Source: an uncultured Eubacteriales bacterium (lineage in GTDB: Bacteria; Bacillota; Clostridia; Christensenellales; UMGS416). From it: 27,640 nt of DNA. Positions 15,879-23,615 of this stretch are shown here, one piece after another (the first letter of the stretch is position 1; each line of letters begins with the position of its first letter). The position numbers and the translations under genes are program-made. Location: the NCBI GenBank assembly GCA_900542005.1, contig UQLW01000035.1, positions 1 to 27,640 on the forward strand, given 5' to 3'. A model generated the notes under the pieces. It was not told the origin of the DNA and made no database searches. It saw nothing but the letters and a program-made list of their open reading frames with translations.

Positions 15879-15907
15879 TTGACAAATGCAGGTGGCCGTC
15901 ATATAAT
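15879..15907 (+). promoter_or_regulatory. Consensus sigma-A promoter of the T-box operon
   Basis: TTGACA (15879-15884), a 17-bp spacer and TATAAT (15902-15907): a perfect consensus promoter, typical for a gene set controlled after initiation. It begins 10 bases after the isomerase stop codon. Confidence 0.92.
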
Positions 15908-15913
15908 ACCCAC

Positions 15914-16211
15914 AAATGAATCGTAAAGGCTGAGAAGAGAAGAGTAAGCGGTTCCGTTCTTTCCTAGAGAGTCCCGGCAGCTGAAAAGGGATAAAGAACA
16001 AGCGGCTGAACATGGTCTCGGAGCTGCGCACCGAAACGCTCAAAGCGTCAGGCTGCGACGGACGCACCCGTTATGTTGCTAGGCTATCGGCCCTTGGGCC
16101 CGTAGTTGATAAGGTCCGTATCGTGAGGTATGGATGAAAATGGGTGGTAACACGAAGCAGATGCTCTCGTCCCTCGGAATGATATTCCGATGGCGGGGGC
16201 TTTTATTTTTT
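15914..16211 (+). promoter_or_regulatory. T-box leader, predicted methionine (tRNA-Met) specific
   Basis: A 300-nt untranslated leader with all main T-box parts. Stem I base CTGAGA pairs with TCTCGG. The specifier loop has the loop-E halves AGTA (15943-15946) and GAA (16008-16010), followed by C and the specifier ATG (16012-16014). Above it GTTCTTT pairs with AAAGAAC, and the AGAGAG/GGCAGCTG distal elements are at 15966-15983. The T-box proper, GGGTGGTAACACG (16142-16154), contains TGGT (16145-16148) able to pair with the ACCA end of tRNA-Met. Antitermination uses GGG/CCC and ACG/CGT helices around a UGGUAAC bulge. Uncharged tRNA-Met should block the terminator and turn on the downstream five genes. 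Specifier choice fits the MetNIQ importer. Confidence 0.92.
16163..16211 (+). terminator. Regulated terminator of the T-box leader
   Basis: Outer stem 16163-16171 with 16192-16200 (9 bp including G-U pairs), inner stem TCGGAAT/ATTCCGA (16174-16180 with 16184-16190), then a run of T with one A (16201-16211). It competes with the antiterminator for CGTCCC at 16168-16173. Confidence 0.9.
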
Positions 16212-16230
16212 CCATGGGAGGGGCGCTGAA

Positions 16231-17154
16231 ATGAGCAAGGTTTTTGTCGCGGGCAGCTTGAATATGGATCTGACCATCCAGACCGGCCGGGTGCCCGGAT
16301 CGGGTGAGACGGTTACAGGCTATGGCTTTATTACAAATCCCGGCGGAAAGGGAGCGAACCAGGCTGCTGCCGCCGCGCGGCTGGGCGCGGAGGTGGAGAT
16401 GATTGGCGCCGTAGGCCAGGATGGATTCGGGCGGGAGCTGATCGCGGCGCTGGGCGGCAGCGGCGCGCATACGGGACAGATCGTCCGCTCGCCGGACTTC
16501 CATACCGGCGTGGCCATGATTATCGTCAGCGATGGGGACAACCGGATTATCCTGGACGCGGGAGCCAACGGCGGCGTGACAGGGGAGCAGCTGTGCCATG
16601 CGCTGGGCGGCGCGCAGCCGGGCGATTATCTCGTCACCCAGCTGGAGATCCCGCTGCCTGCCGTGCTGCAGGCGATGCAGGCGGGCAGGGCCAGGGGTAT
16701 GCATACCGTGCTGAATCCCGCGCCCGCGGTTGAATTGGGAGAGGCATTCCTCTCAGCTGCCGAGCTTTTTGTGCCCAATGAGCATGAATGCGCGCTGCTT
16801 TGCGGCATTATGCCGGAGGATGAGGACAGCATGCTGCGGGCCGGCCGATGGTTCCTTGAGCGGGGCGTGGGCGCGGTGGTCATCACCCTGGGCAGCCGGG
16901 GCGCGGCCCTGGTGGATAAAAGCGGCCTGTGGCTCTGCCCCAGCCCCAGGGTCAGGGCGGTGGACAGCACCGCCGCCGGCGATTGCTTCATTGGGGCCAT
17001 GGTCAGCGCCCTGGCCCGTGGCGAGGCGCTGCGGCAGGCGGTATGGACGGGCACCCGGGCGGGCGCGCTGACGGTGACCCGTCTGGGCGCGCAGCAGTCG
17101 CTGCCCACCCGGGACGAGCTGGAGGCCTTTATCAAGGGGGAGGGACGAGGCTAG
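16231..17154 (+). CDS. rbsK: Ribokinase (PfkB family)
   Basis: 307 residues, the normal ribokinase length. Landmarks are GSLNMDL (8-14), the sugar-binding GGKGANQA (38-45), LNPAPA (161-166), and DSTAAGD (245-251), whose final Asp is the catalytic base. It phosphorylates ribose to ribose 5-phosphate; related PfkB enzymes act on other pentoses or nucleosides. The ATG follows GGGAGGGG, directly after the T-box terminator, so its expression should answer methionine starvation. No ribose transporter or rbsD is near. A possible reason is recovery of ribose units from S-adenosylmethionine by-products (SAH or methylthioadenosine). That link is inferred. Confidence 0.9.
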   Translation: MSKVFVAGSLNMDLTIQTGRVPGSGETVTGYGFITNPGGKGANQAAAAARLGAEVEMIGAVGQDGFGRELIAALGGSGAHTGQIVRSPDFHTGVAMIIVSDGDNRIILDAGANGGVTGEQLCHALGGAQPGDYLVTQLEIPLPAVLQAMQAGRARGMHTVLNPAPAVELGEAFLSAAELFVPNEHECALLCGIMPEDEDSMLRAGRWFLERGVGAVVITLGSRGAALVDKSGLWLCPSPRVRAVDSTAAGDCFIGAMVSALARGEALRQAVWTGTRAGALTVTRLGAQQSLPTRDELEAFIKGEGRG

Positions 17155-17155
17155 C

Positions 17156-17872
17156 ATGGATCAGACAGGCGAATTTATCGACCTTTTCCGGCGGCTGGAG
17201 GCGGCGCTGCGGGAAAACGCGCTTACCGGCTCGGGCCCCAGGGAGTTTAACGGCATGATCAACGCGCTGGCCCGCCAGGACCCCTTTATCCAGGACCGGT
17301 GGAATGAAATCGACCTTTGCCGGCAGATCCGCAACATCCTTTCACATTTCCCCACCGTGCAGGGGCGGCGCCCGCTGGTGCCGGATCAGGCGCTGCTGGA
17401 CGTGCTTGCTGAAACCATCGACCATCTGGAGCACCCGGTGCGGGCTATCGACGCCGCCCGCGCCCGGGAACACCTGTACACGGTGGGGATGGAAAGCCCT
17501 GCGCAGCCGACGCTGTGGCAGATGCGCAAGCGGGGGTTCTCCCATGTGCCGGTGATGGAGGAAAGCCGGCTGGCCGCGGTATTCTCCGTAGGCACCGTCT
17601 TTTCAGCGGCCTGCCGGGGGGCGGTACCGCCCATGGAGCAGGCACGTATCGGAGACTTTATGCCGGATATTGAGCTGGAGCGCCATGAGAACGAGCGGTA
17701 TGTATTCGTCGCCGCCGATGAACCGCTGGCCCAGGTCAAGGAGCTTTTCCAGCGCCCCAAGCAGAGCCGCCGGAAAGTGGCGGCGGTATTCGTTACCGCT
17801 GGCGGCGATGCGGCGGAACCGCTGGAGGGCATGATTACACCCTGGGATGTGCTGCAGGCGATGGATGACTAA
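17156..17872 (+). CDS. HEPN-like N-terminal domain plus CBS-domain pair
   Basis: 238 residues. Residues 1-100 are helical and contain DLCRQIRNILSHF, giving an R-N-x3-H signature (R59, H64) as in HEPN domains. Two CBS motifs follow: about 105-165 with RKRGFSHVPVMEESRLAAVFSVGTVF, and about 170-238 ending in GMITPWDVLQAMDD. CBS pairs bind adenosyl ligands such as AMP, ATP or S-adenosylmethionine. The start is one base after the ribokinase stop, with GGGAGGGACGAGG as SD, and metN begins 11 bases after its stop. Position inside a methionine T-box operon suggests a sensor of adenosyl compounds, perhaps SAM. Whether the HEPN part is a nuclease or only a helical module is unknown. Confidence 0.8.
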   Translation: MDQTGEFIDLFRRLEAALRENALTGSGPREFNGMINALARQDPFIQDRWNEIDLCRQIRNILSHFPTVQGRRPLVPDQALLDVLAETIDHLEHPVRAIDAARAREHLYTVGMESPAQPTLWQMRKRGFSHVPVMEESRLAAVFSVGTVFSAACRGAVPPMEQARIGDFMPDIELERHENERYVFVAADEPLAQVKELFQRPKQSRRKVAAVFVTAGGDAAEPLEGMITPWDVLQAMDD

Positions 17873-17883
17873 AGGAGAGGAAA

Positions 17884-18900
17884 ATGACGGAAGCAATGAT
17901 TGAAATTCGGAACCTGACCAAAGCCTTTGCCAGCAAAAGCGGCGAGGTAACCGCCCTGGAGGATGTCAGCCTCTCCATCGGCGCAGGTGAAATTTACGGA
18001 ATCATCGGCATGAGCGGCGCGGGAAAGAGCACGCTGGTGCGATGCATGAATTATCTGGAGCAGCCGACAAAGGGGACGGTTGCCGTGGGCGGCCGCACGC
18101 TGGGCGAGCTGAGCAAGCAGGAGCTTGCCCAGCTGCGCCGGGAGATTGCCATGGTCTTTCAGCATTTTAACCTGCTGATGCAGCGTACTGTGCTGGCAAA
18201 CGTGCTCTTTCCCCTGAAGCTAGCCAAGACTCCAAAGGCCGATGCTCACAAAAAGGCGATGGAGCTGCTGGAGCTGGTGGGGCTTGCCGACAAGGCCCAG
18301 GCTTATCCCTCTCAGCTTTCCGGCGGGCAGAAGCAGCGGGTCGCCATCGCCCGCGCCCTGGCTACGGAGCCCAAGGTGCTGCTCTGCGACGAGGCTACAA
18401 GCGCCCTTGACCCGATGACCACCCGTTCCATCCTGGCCCTTTTGAAGGATATAAACCGCAAGCTGGGCCTGACCATCGTCATTATTACTCACGAAATGGC
18501 GGTGATCCGCGAGATCTGCACCCGCGTGGCCGTCATGGAGAACGCGCGCCTGGTGGAGGAGGGGACGGTGGAAGCCGTATTCGCCCATCCCAAATCCAGG
18601 GCGGCGCTCAACCTTTTCTATCCCGGCCAGGAGCTGGTAGAGATTCGGCCGGCTTCCGGTGGGCGGCTGTGCAGGGTGGTCTTTAATGGGCAGGACGCCT
18701 TTGAGCCCTATATTGCCCGGGCGGTGCTGGATACGGGGGTGCTGGTGAATGTGCTGCATAGCGACCTGCAGCAGGTCGGCGACCAGATATTCGGCCAGAT
18801 GGCCCTGTCCCTGCCCCAGGACCCCGGTCAGGCGCAGCGGATCGTGGAGGAGCTGAAGAGCCGCGGGCTCATTGTAGAGGAGGTGCAAGACCATGTTTGA
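17884..18900 (+). CDS. metN: Methionine ABC transporter ATP-binding protein
   Basis: 338 residues. Walker A GMSGAGKST (42-50), Q-loop VFQHFNLL (91-98), signature LSGGQKQR (145-152) and Walker B VLLCDEATSALD (165-176). A C-terminal NIL domain (about 260-338) is the methionine-sensing regulatory domain typical of MetN, mediating feedback inhibition of uptake. It is the ATPase of the MetNIQ D/L-methionine importer on the cytoplasmic side. The ATG follows AAAGGAGAGG. It overlaps metI by 8 bases. Confidence 0.96.
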   Translation: MTEAMIEIRNLTKAFASKSGEVTALEDVSLSIGAGEIYGIIGMSGAGKSTLVRCMNYLEQPTKGTVAVGGRTLGELSKQELAQLRREIAMVFQHFNLLMQRTVLANVLFPLKLAKTPKADAHKKAMELLELVGLADKAQAYPSQLSGGQKQRVAIARALATEPKVLLCDEATSALDPMTTRSILALLKDINRKLGLTIVIITHEMAVIREICTRVAVMENARLVEEGTVEAVFAHPKSRAALNLFYPGQELVEIRPASGGRLCRVVFNGQDAFEPYIARAVLDTGVLVNVLHSDLQQVGDQIFGQMALSLPQDPGQAQRIVEELKSRGLIVEEVQDHV

Positions 18901-19555
18901 TCAGGCAATGCTGGCGCTGATGGGCGAGGGGATCCTGGAGACGCTGTATATGACCCTGGCCTCGACCCTGCTGGCTTATGTTTTCGGGCTGCCCCTGGGC
19001 GTGCTGCTGGTAGTAACCGACGAGAAGGGCATCCTGCCCTGTAAGCCGCTCAAGGCGGTGCTGGATGTGATTGTGAACGTCACGCGCTCCATCCCCTTTC
19101 TGATCCTCATGATCGCCGTGATCCCCTTTACGCGGGCTGTAACCGGTACCTCCATCGGCGCGAACGCCACGGTGGTTCCCCTGGTGCTGGCGGCGATCCC
19201 CTTTGTGGGGCGCATGGTGGAGTCCTCCATCCGGGAGGTGGATGCGGGAGTGGTGGAAGCCGCCCAGTCCATGGGCGCGACGCCCTTTCAGATTATCTGC
19301 CGCGTGATGATTCCTGAGGCGCTGCCCTCGCTGGTTAACGGCGCTGCCATTGCGACCACCACCATCCTGGGCTATTCGGCTATGGCCGGCGCGGTAGGAG
19401 GCGGCGGGCTGGGCGTAATCGCCATCAATTATGGCTACCACCGTTATCAGTCGGACGTCATGCTTGTAACCATCATCTTGCTCGTCATTATCGTTCAGAT
19501 CCTTCAGTGGATTGGCACAAGCCTGGCCAATCGCTTGGATAAGAAAAAAGTATAG
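18893..19555 (+). CDS. metI: Methionine ABC transporter permease
   Basis: 220 residues with about five membrane helices and a BPD_transp_1 fold. The coupling-helix motif EAAQSMGATPFQIICRVMIPEALP (about 122-145) contacts MetN. The ATG lies inside the 3' end of metN, and the SD GGAGGTG is in metN. It forms the membrane channel as a homodimer with two MetN. It is followed by metQ 11 bases later. Confidence 0.95.
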   Translation: MFDQAMLALMGEGILETLYMTLASTLLAYVFGLPLGVLLVVTDEKGILPCKPLKAVLDVIVNVTRSIPFLILMIAVIPFTRAVTGTSIGANATVVPLVLAAIPFVGRMVESSIREVDAGVVEAAQSMGATPFQIICRVMIPEALPSLVNGAAIATTTILGYSAMAGAVGGGGLGVIAINYGYHRYQSDVMLVTIILLVIIVQILQWIGTSLANRLDKKKV

Positions 19556-19566
19556 GAGGAAGAACC

Positions 19567-20436
19567 ATGAAAAATCATCGTATTGCCCTGGCGCTGCTGT
19601 CTCTGGCGCTGTGCCTGACCCTGTTTGCCGGCTGCTCCAACAGCGCGGCCACCACGACCACGACCGCGGCAGCCGGCGAAGGCGCCACGACCGCCGCGTC
19701 CGGATCGGCCGTTACGCTGAAGGTGGGCGCCACGCCCAACCCCCATGCGGAGATTCTGGCCCAGATCAAGGATCTGCTGGCCCAGGAGGGGATTACCCTG
19801 GAGGTGGTGGAGTTCACCGATTATCCGCTGATCAACACCGCCCTGAACGACGGCTCGCTGGACGCGAATTTCTTCCAGCACAAGCCCTATCTGGATAATT
19901 ACAACCTGGAGAACAAGACCGAGCTGGTGTCGGTGGGGACGGTCCATTATGAACCCATGGGGATCTTTGCCGGCAAGACCAAGACGCTGGAGGAGCTCAA
20001 GGACGGCGCGACCATCGCCGTACCCAACGACACAACCAACGAAGCCCGGGCGCTGCTTCTGCTGGAGGCGGAGGGCCTCATTAAGATCAAGGAAGGCGCG
20101 GGCATCAACGCAACCAAGACCGATATCGTGGAGAACCCCAAGAACCTGAAGATTGAGGAGCTGGCGGCCGAGCAGCTGCCCCGGTCCCTGCCCGATGTGG
20201 ACCTGGCGGTGATCAACGGCAACTACGCGCTCCAGGGCGGCCTGAAGGTCACCGACGCGCTGGCCACGGAGGCCTCAGATTCCCTGGCGGCCGAGACCTA
20301 TGCCAACGTGATCGCGGTGCGTAAGGGCGACGAGAGCCGTCCGGAAATTAAAAAGCTGGTGGAGGCGCTCAACTCCGACACCATCCGCCAGTATATCGAG
20401 GACACCTATGAGGGCGCTGTGGTGCCGAAGTTCTAA
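19567..20436 (+). CDS. metQ: Methionine-binding lipoprotein (NlpA/MetQ family)
   Basis: 289 residues. A lipoprotein signal peptide ends in the lipobox LFAG with C23 as the modified cysteine, followed by a Thr/Ala-rich linker (about 27-55) and the NlpA domain: LKVGATPNPHAEIL, FTDYPLINTALNDGSLDANFFQHKPYLDNY, IAVPNDTTNEARALLLL and DLAVINGNYAL. The protein is anchored to the outer face of the membrane, captures methionine and delivers it to MetNI. The SD AGGAGGAAG lies just before the ATG. Last gene of the T-box operon, closed by a strong terminator. Confidence 0.96.
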   Translation: MKNHRIALALLSLALCLTLFAGCSNSAATTTTTAAAGEGATTAASGSAVTLKVGATPNPHAEILAQIKDLLAQEGITLEVVEFTDYPLINTALNDGSLDANFFQHKPYLDNYNLENKTELVSVGTVHYEPMGIFAGKTKTLEELKDGATIAVPNDTTNEARALLLLEAEGLIKIKEGAGINATKTDIVENPKNLKIEELAAEQLPRSLPDVDLAVINGNYALQGGLKVTDALATEASDSLAAETYANVIAVRKGDESRPEIKKLVEALNSDTIRQYIEDTYEGAVVPKF

Positions 20437-20453
20437 GGCGCGTAAGGCGGGGA

Positions 20454-20485
20454 GCAAAAGCACGGCCTTTAGGCCGTGCTTTTGC
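20454..20485. terminator. Terminator of the methionine operon
   Basis: A perfect 15-bp inverted repeat (20454-20468 with 20471-20485) with a 2-base loop and an internal TTTT in the right arm. The left arm carries AAAA, so it could also act on the minus strand. Confidence 0.9.
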
Positions 20486-20554
20486 TATACAATTTTCATC
20501 GATCCTGTCCCTTGAAGCCATGCCGCCGGAAGCAGGTAAAAGCGGCACGCAACA

Positions 20555-20586
20555 AACAGCCAGGAGGACATGCCCTCCTGGCTGTT
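20555..20586 (-). terminator. Intrinsic terminator of murC
   Basis: A perfect 13-bp stem (20555-20567 with 20574-20586) and 6-nt loop, 26 bases after the murC stop, followed on the minus strand by TTTGTTG. The remaining bases between the two convergent operons hold nothing else recognisable. Confidence 0.8.
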
Positions 20587-20611
20587 GCCTGCTGTCTGGG
20601 AAGATAAACCA

Positions 20612-21985
20612 TCAGGGCTCGATCAGCAGCCGGCTCATCTTTTCAATATCCCCGGCGCCCAGGGTGAGGATCGTATCGCCGGGCTCGGCCCAGCCGCGCA
20701 CCAGCTGCGCCGCTTTTTCAAAGCTCTCGGCATAATAGACCTGGGTGCGTCCGCGCTGGGCGATGGCGTCAGCCAGCATGGAGGCGCTGATATCGCCGGG
20801 ATTGGTCTCACGGGCAGCGTAAATATCCAGAAGCACAAGGCGGTCCACCTCGTCAAAGCTCTCGATGAAGTCCTGAAACAGGGCCTTGGTCCGGGAATAG
20901 GTGTGGGGCTGGAATACGCAGTACAGCCGCCGGTCGGCCAGCTGCCGGGCCGCAGCCAGCGTGGCCTTGATTTCGGTGGGATGATGGGCATAATCGTGGA
21001 AAACGTTGGCGCTGCGGTAGTCGCCGGCCTTTTCAAAGCGGCGGTGGGCTCCAGTAAAGCCGGAAAGGATATGGGCGGCCTCCTCCAGCGGGACGCCGGC
21101 ATGATAGGCCACCGCCATGGAAGCGCAGGCGTTCAGCACGTTGTGCCGGCCCATGACCTGCAGCTGGACCTGCGCCGCCGCCTCACCATTGTGCAGCAGG
21201 GTGAAGGCATAGCTTCCATGGTTCTGGCTGAGGGACACAGCGCGCCAGGTAGCGCCCTCCTCGAAGCCGAAGGTTTCGCAGGGGCAGGCAGCCTTGGACA
21301 ACACCCGCAGCACCCGGGGGTCGTCCGCATTGCCCAGGGCTAGGCCGCTGGCAGGCGTCAGCTGGACAAACCGGGTAAAGGACGCTTCAATGGCCTCAAT
21401 ATCCTTGAAATAATCGAGATGATCGGCGTCGATATTGAGAATTACGGACAGGGTGGGGAAGAAGCGCAGAAAGCTATCCTTGTATTCGCAGGCCTCCGCC
21501 ACAAAGAAATCCTTCCCGCCCACCTGGGTCGCGCTTCCGATCAGGGGAAGGGTGCCGCCCAGGTGGATGGTGGGATGCTTCCCGGCCAGCTCCAGGATGG
21601 TAGCGATCATCGATGATGCCGTGGTCTTGCCATGGGCGCCGGATACGCAGATGACTTCCTCATAGGACTGCATAAGCTGCCCCAACAGGGTGCCGCGCTC
21701 CATAACGGGGATCCCCAGCTGGTGAGCCATTGCGATCTCCGGATTGCTGTCGGCAATGGCGGCGGTGCGCACGACAAGGCCCGACCCCTCGACAAACTCC
21801 GGCTTATGCCCCACGGCGCAGGGGATTCCGATGGACCGAAGCTGGCGCAGGGTTTCCGACTCCTTCTGGTCGGAGCCGGTTACCTGGTAGCCGGCTTTCG
21901 CCAGCATCAGCGCCAGGCCGCTCATGGAAACCCCACCGATTCCGGTGAAGTGGATGACTTGGTTTTTGAAATCTTTTATATGCAT
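20612..21985 (-). CDS. murC: UDP-N-acetylmuramate--L-alanine ligase
   Basis: 457 residues. The UDP-binding N-terminal motif FTGIGGVSMSGLA (about 13-25), the ATP-binding loop SGAHGKTT, the central-domain NIDADHLDYF and the C-terminal DYAHHPTEI are all characteristic of MurC rather than MurD, E or F. It adds L-alanine to UDP-MurNAc in the cytoplasm, the first amino-acid step of peptidoglycan synthesis. Two starts are adjacent: the ATG at 21985, 11 bases after AGGAG, and a TTG at 21988 with 8-base spacing. I list the ATG. It is a single gene with its own promoter and terminator. Confidence 0.96.
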   Translation of the reverse strand: MHIKDFKNQVIHFTGIGGVSMSGLALMLAKAGYQVTGSDQKESETLRQLRSIGIPCAVGHKPEFVEGSGLVVRTAAIADSNPEIAMAHQLGIPVMERGTLLGQLMQSYEEVICVSGAHGKTTASSMIATILELAGKHPTIHLGGTLPLIGSATQVGGKDFFVAEACEYKDSFLRFFPTLSVILNIDADHLDYFKDIEAIEASFTRFVQLTPASGLALGNADDPRVLRVLSKAACPCETFGFEEGATWRAVSLSQNHGSYAFTLLHNGEAAAQVQLQVMGRHNVLNACASMAVAYHAGVPLEEAAHILSGFTGAHRRFEKAGDYRSANVFHDYAHHPTEIKATLAAARQLADRRLYCVFQPHTYSRTKALFQDFIESFDEVDRLVLLDIYAARETNPGDISASMLADAIAQRGRTQVYYAESFEKAAQLVRGWAEPGDTILTLGAGDIEKMSRLLIEP

Positions 21986-22018
21986 CAAGCATGAATCTCC
22001 TATTCAGTAATCCTTCCT

Positions 22019-22048
22019 ATTATACGCTTATAGTAAGGCTTTCATCAA
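22019..22048 (-). promoter_or_regulatory. Sigma-A promoter of murC
   Basis: On the minus strand TTGATG (22048-22043), 18-bp spacer, TATAAT (22024-22019), about 34 bases before the murC start. Confidence 0.75.
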
Positions 22049-22192
22049 GGGATATGCCGGGGTTTTCAAAAATATTTACGGGATTTTCCGCGTTTTGGCG
22101 CAATTCAAGGGCAGGGGGAAGGTGAAATGCTAAAAAAACAGACTGTTTTTCTGTATGCGTTCAAGAAATTTCGGATATATACCAAAATATGC
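22049..22192. other. AT-rich intergenic stretch between murC and purR promoters
   Basis: No ORF with an SD is seen. It is AT-richer than its surroundings and contains a short A/T hairpin (22134-22150). This could be an upstream activating region for either divergent promoter, but no known operator was recognised. Confidence 0.4.
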
Positions 22193-22221
22193 TGTTCAAA
22201 AAGCGGTAAATGTACTATAAT
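22193..22221 (+). promoter_or_regulatory. Sigma-A promoter of purR
   Basis: TATAAT at 22216-22221 is clear; TGTTCA at 22193-22198 is a weak -35 at 17-bp spacing. The predicted start near 22228 falls within the palindrome described next. Confidence 0.6.
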
Positions 22222-22224
22222 TAC

Positions 22225-22243
22225 GAATGTTTTACGAACATTC
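22225..22243 (+). promoter_or_regulatory. Palindromic operator at the purR start site, PurBox-like
   Basis: GAATGTT (22225-22231) and AACATTC (22237-22243) are exact inverted repeats around a 5-bp centre. The right half, read as ACGAACATT at 22234-22242, matches the PurBox core (CGAACATT) of Gram-positive PurR regulators. Its position over the transcription start suggests autoregulation. Confidence 0.55.
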
Positions 22244-22263
22244 AATGTGAGGAAGATGGGTCG

Positions 22264-23094
22264 ATGGATAGAATCAAACGCAATGAACGGATCAGCGCCA
22301 TGATCAAGGTCTTGTCGGATGCGCCCAACAAGATTTATACGCTCAGCTATTTCAGCGAGCTGTTTGGCGCGGCCAAATCCACCATTTCCGAAGATATCGA
22401 TTTGGCTCAGGGCATTTTGGAGCGCTTTTCCCTGGGCGCGCTGGAAACAGTAACCGGCGCGGCCGGCGGCGTGAAGTTCCTGCCGGCGGCCAGCGAGGAG
22501 GCAAACCGGCGCTATATATCGGAAATGTGCCTGCGGATGAGCGACGCCGACCGCATCCTGCCCGGCGGGTATCTTTATATGGTGGATATTCTGCAGAATC
22601 CGGCCATGGTTGCCCGCATGGGGGAGATTTTGGCCATGTGGTTTTATAAGTCCCGCCCCGACTATGTGGTGACGGTGGAAACCAAGGGGATCCCGGTGGC
22701 GCTGATGGTGGCCCGCTCCCTGAATATCCCCCTGGTGGTGGCGCGCCGTGATGTGCGTATCACTGACGGCTCAGTGGTGACGATCAACTACCTTTCCGGC
22801 TCAAGCCAGCGGATACAGACCATGTCCCTGCCCAAGCGCTCCATCAAAGAAGGGCAGCGCGCCCTCATCATCGATGATTTTATGAAGGGCGGCGGCTCGG
22901 TCAAGGGCATGATGGACATGATGAAGGAGTTCTCCGTGGTGGTGGCCGGCGTGGGCGTCGTCATGGCGACGGCGACGCCGGAGCGCAAAATGGTGGACGA
23001 TGTGAAATCCCTGATGGTGCTGCATTCGGTGGATGAGCAGGCCCGCCGCGTCGATGTGCGCCCCTCCAGCCTCTTTGCCCGCAGCGGATATTGA
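22264..23094 (+). CDS. purR: Pur operon repressor PurR
   Basis: 276 residues, near the 285 of B. subtilis PurR. A winged-helix DNA-binding domain (1-75, including YTLSYFSELFGAAKSTISEDI) is fused to a type I phosphoribosyltransferase domain whose PRPP loop is ALIIDDFMKGGGS (200-212). The PRT domain does not act as an enzyme in this family: it binds PRPP, which releases the repressor from DNA. The start MDRIKRNERI at 22264 has GAGGAAG eight bases upstream. The frame is open from 22210, but that part overlaps the promoter and palindrome. Many of the family also sit next to spoVG or glmU; here it is alone. Confidence 0.95.
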   Translation: MDRIKRNERISAMIKVLSDAPNKIYTLSYFSELFGAAKSTISEDIDLAQGILERFSLGALETVTGAAGGVKFLPAASEEANRRYISEMCLRMSDADRILPGGYLYMVDILQNPAMVARMGEILAMWFYKSRPDYVVTVETKGIPVALMVARSLNIPLVVARRDVRITDGSVVTINYLSGSSQRIQTMSLPKRSIKEGQRALIIDDFMKGGGSVKGMMDMMKEFSVVVAGVGVVMATATPERKMVDDVKSLMVLHSVDEQARRVDVRPSSLFARSGY

Positions 23095-23120
23095 CGCCGG
23101 CGGTTTCGGGATTCAACAAA

Positions 23121-23158
23121 AAAAGGCGTTGAAATGGCAATCCATTTCAACGCCTTTT
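23121..23158. terminator. Bidirectional terminator between purR and the DUF1292 gene
   Basis: A perfect 17-bp stem (23121-23137 with 23142-23158) and loop CAAT. TTTT ends the right arm for plus-strand transcripts, and the run of seven A from 23118 supplies a T run for minus-strand transcripts. Confidence 0.93.
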
Positions 23159-23170
23159 CCGTAGGCTCCG

Positions 23171-23530
23171 CTATACCTCGTCCTCGGGATCTTCGTCGGT
23201 GAGCACCTCGTCGAGCTCGCCGGAGAGGAATTTGTCGGCAAAGGCCAGCACCTCTTCTTCCAGCTCATCGGGAATCGGCACGAACTCCTCGTTCTCCTCG
23301 TCGACCGGCACAACCTGCATGACATAGACGTCTACGCTGTCATGGTCATGGCCGCAGCCGCATTCGCAGCCCTCGTCATGCTCGTGGTCGCACTCGCAGC
23401 CTTCCTCGGCGCAGGTGTCGGCCAGCACCACATAATCGTTGCCGTTATAGTTGAAGTAGTCCATGATCTCCAGCTCAAAGGTATTGCCTTCGTCATCCTC
23501 AAAGGTGACGATGTTTTCCATTTCGTCCAT
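23171..23530 (-). CDS. DUF1292 family protein with a Cys/His-rich insert
   Basis: 119 residues, very acidic. The first 40 residues (NIVTFEDDEGNTFELEIMDYFNYNGNDYVVL) are the DUF1292 beta-sheet domain, found in small clostridial and bacillar proteins such as YrzB that often sit near the Holliday-junction resolvase and udk genes. Residues about 40-65 carry an insert of alternating Cys, His, Asp and Glu (five Cys, four His) that looks able to bind zinc or other metals. The C-terminal 30 residues are nearly all acidic or hydrophobic. SD GGAGG lies 5 bases before the ATG. Function is unknown; a metal-binding role for the insert is inferred. Confidence 0.88.
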   Translation of the reverse strand: MDEMENIVTFEDDEGNTFELEIMDYFNYNGNDYVVLADTCAEEGCECDHEHDEGCECGCGHDHDSVDVYVMQVVPVDEENEEFVPIPDELEEEVLAFADKFLSGELDEVLTDEDPEDEV

Positions 23531-23560
23531 GGTATCCTCCGGTTTTTTATTACCCTTCTT

Positions 23561-23589
23561 ATTATACCGAATCTGCGGGAACTATGCAA
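23561..23589 (-). promoter_or_regulatory. Sigma-A promoter of the DUF1292 gene
   Basis: On the minus strand TTGCAT (23589-23584), 17-bp spacer, TATAAT (23566-23561), about 30 bases before the start codon. Confidence 0.8.
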
Positions 23590-23615
23590 CCAGCAGCCGG
23601 CAAAAACCTTTCGCC

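Noticed and set aside
15914..16211. SAM riboswitch as the regulator of the methionine importer
   Set aside because: The conserved SAM-I core is absent, while T-box elements (loop E, AGAGAG, TGGT bulge, antiterminator/terminator) are all present.
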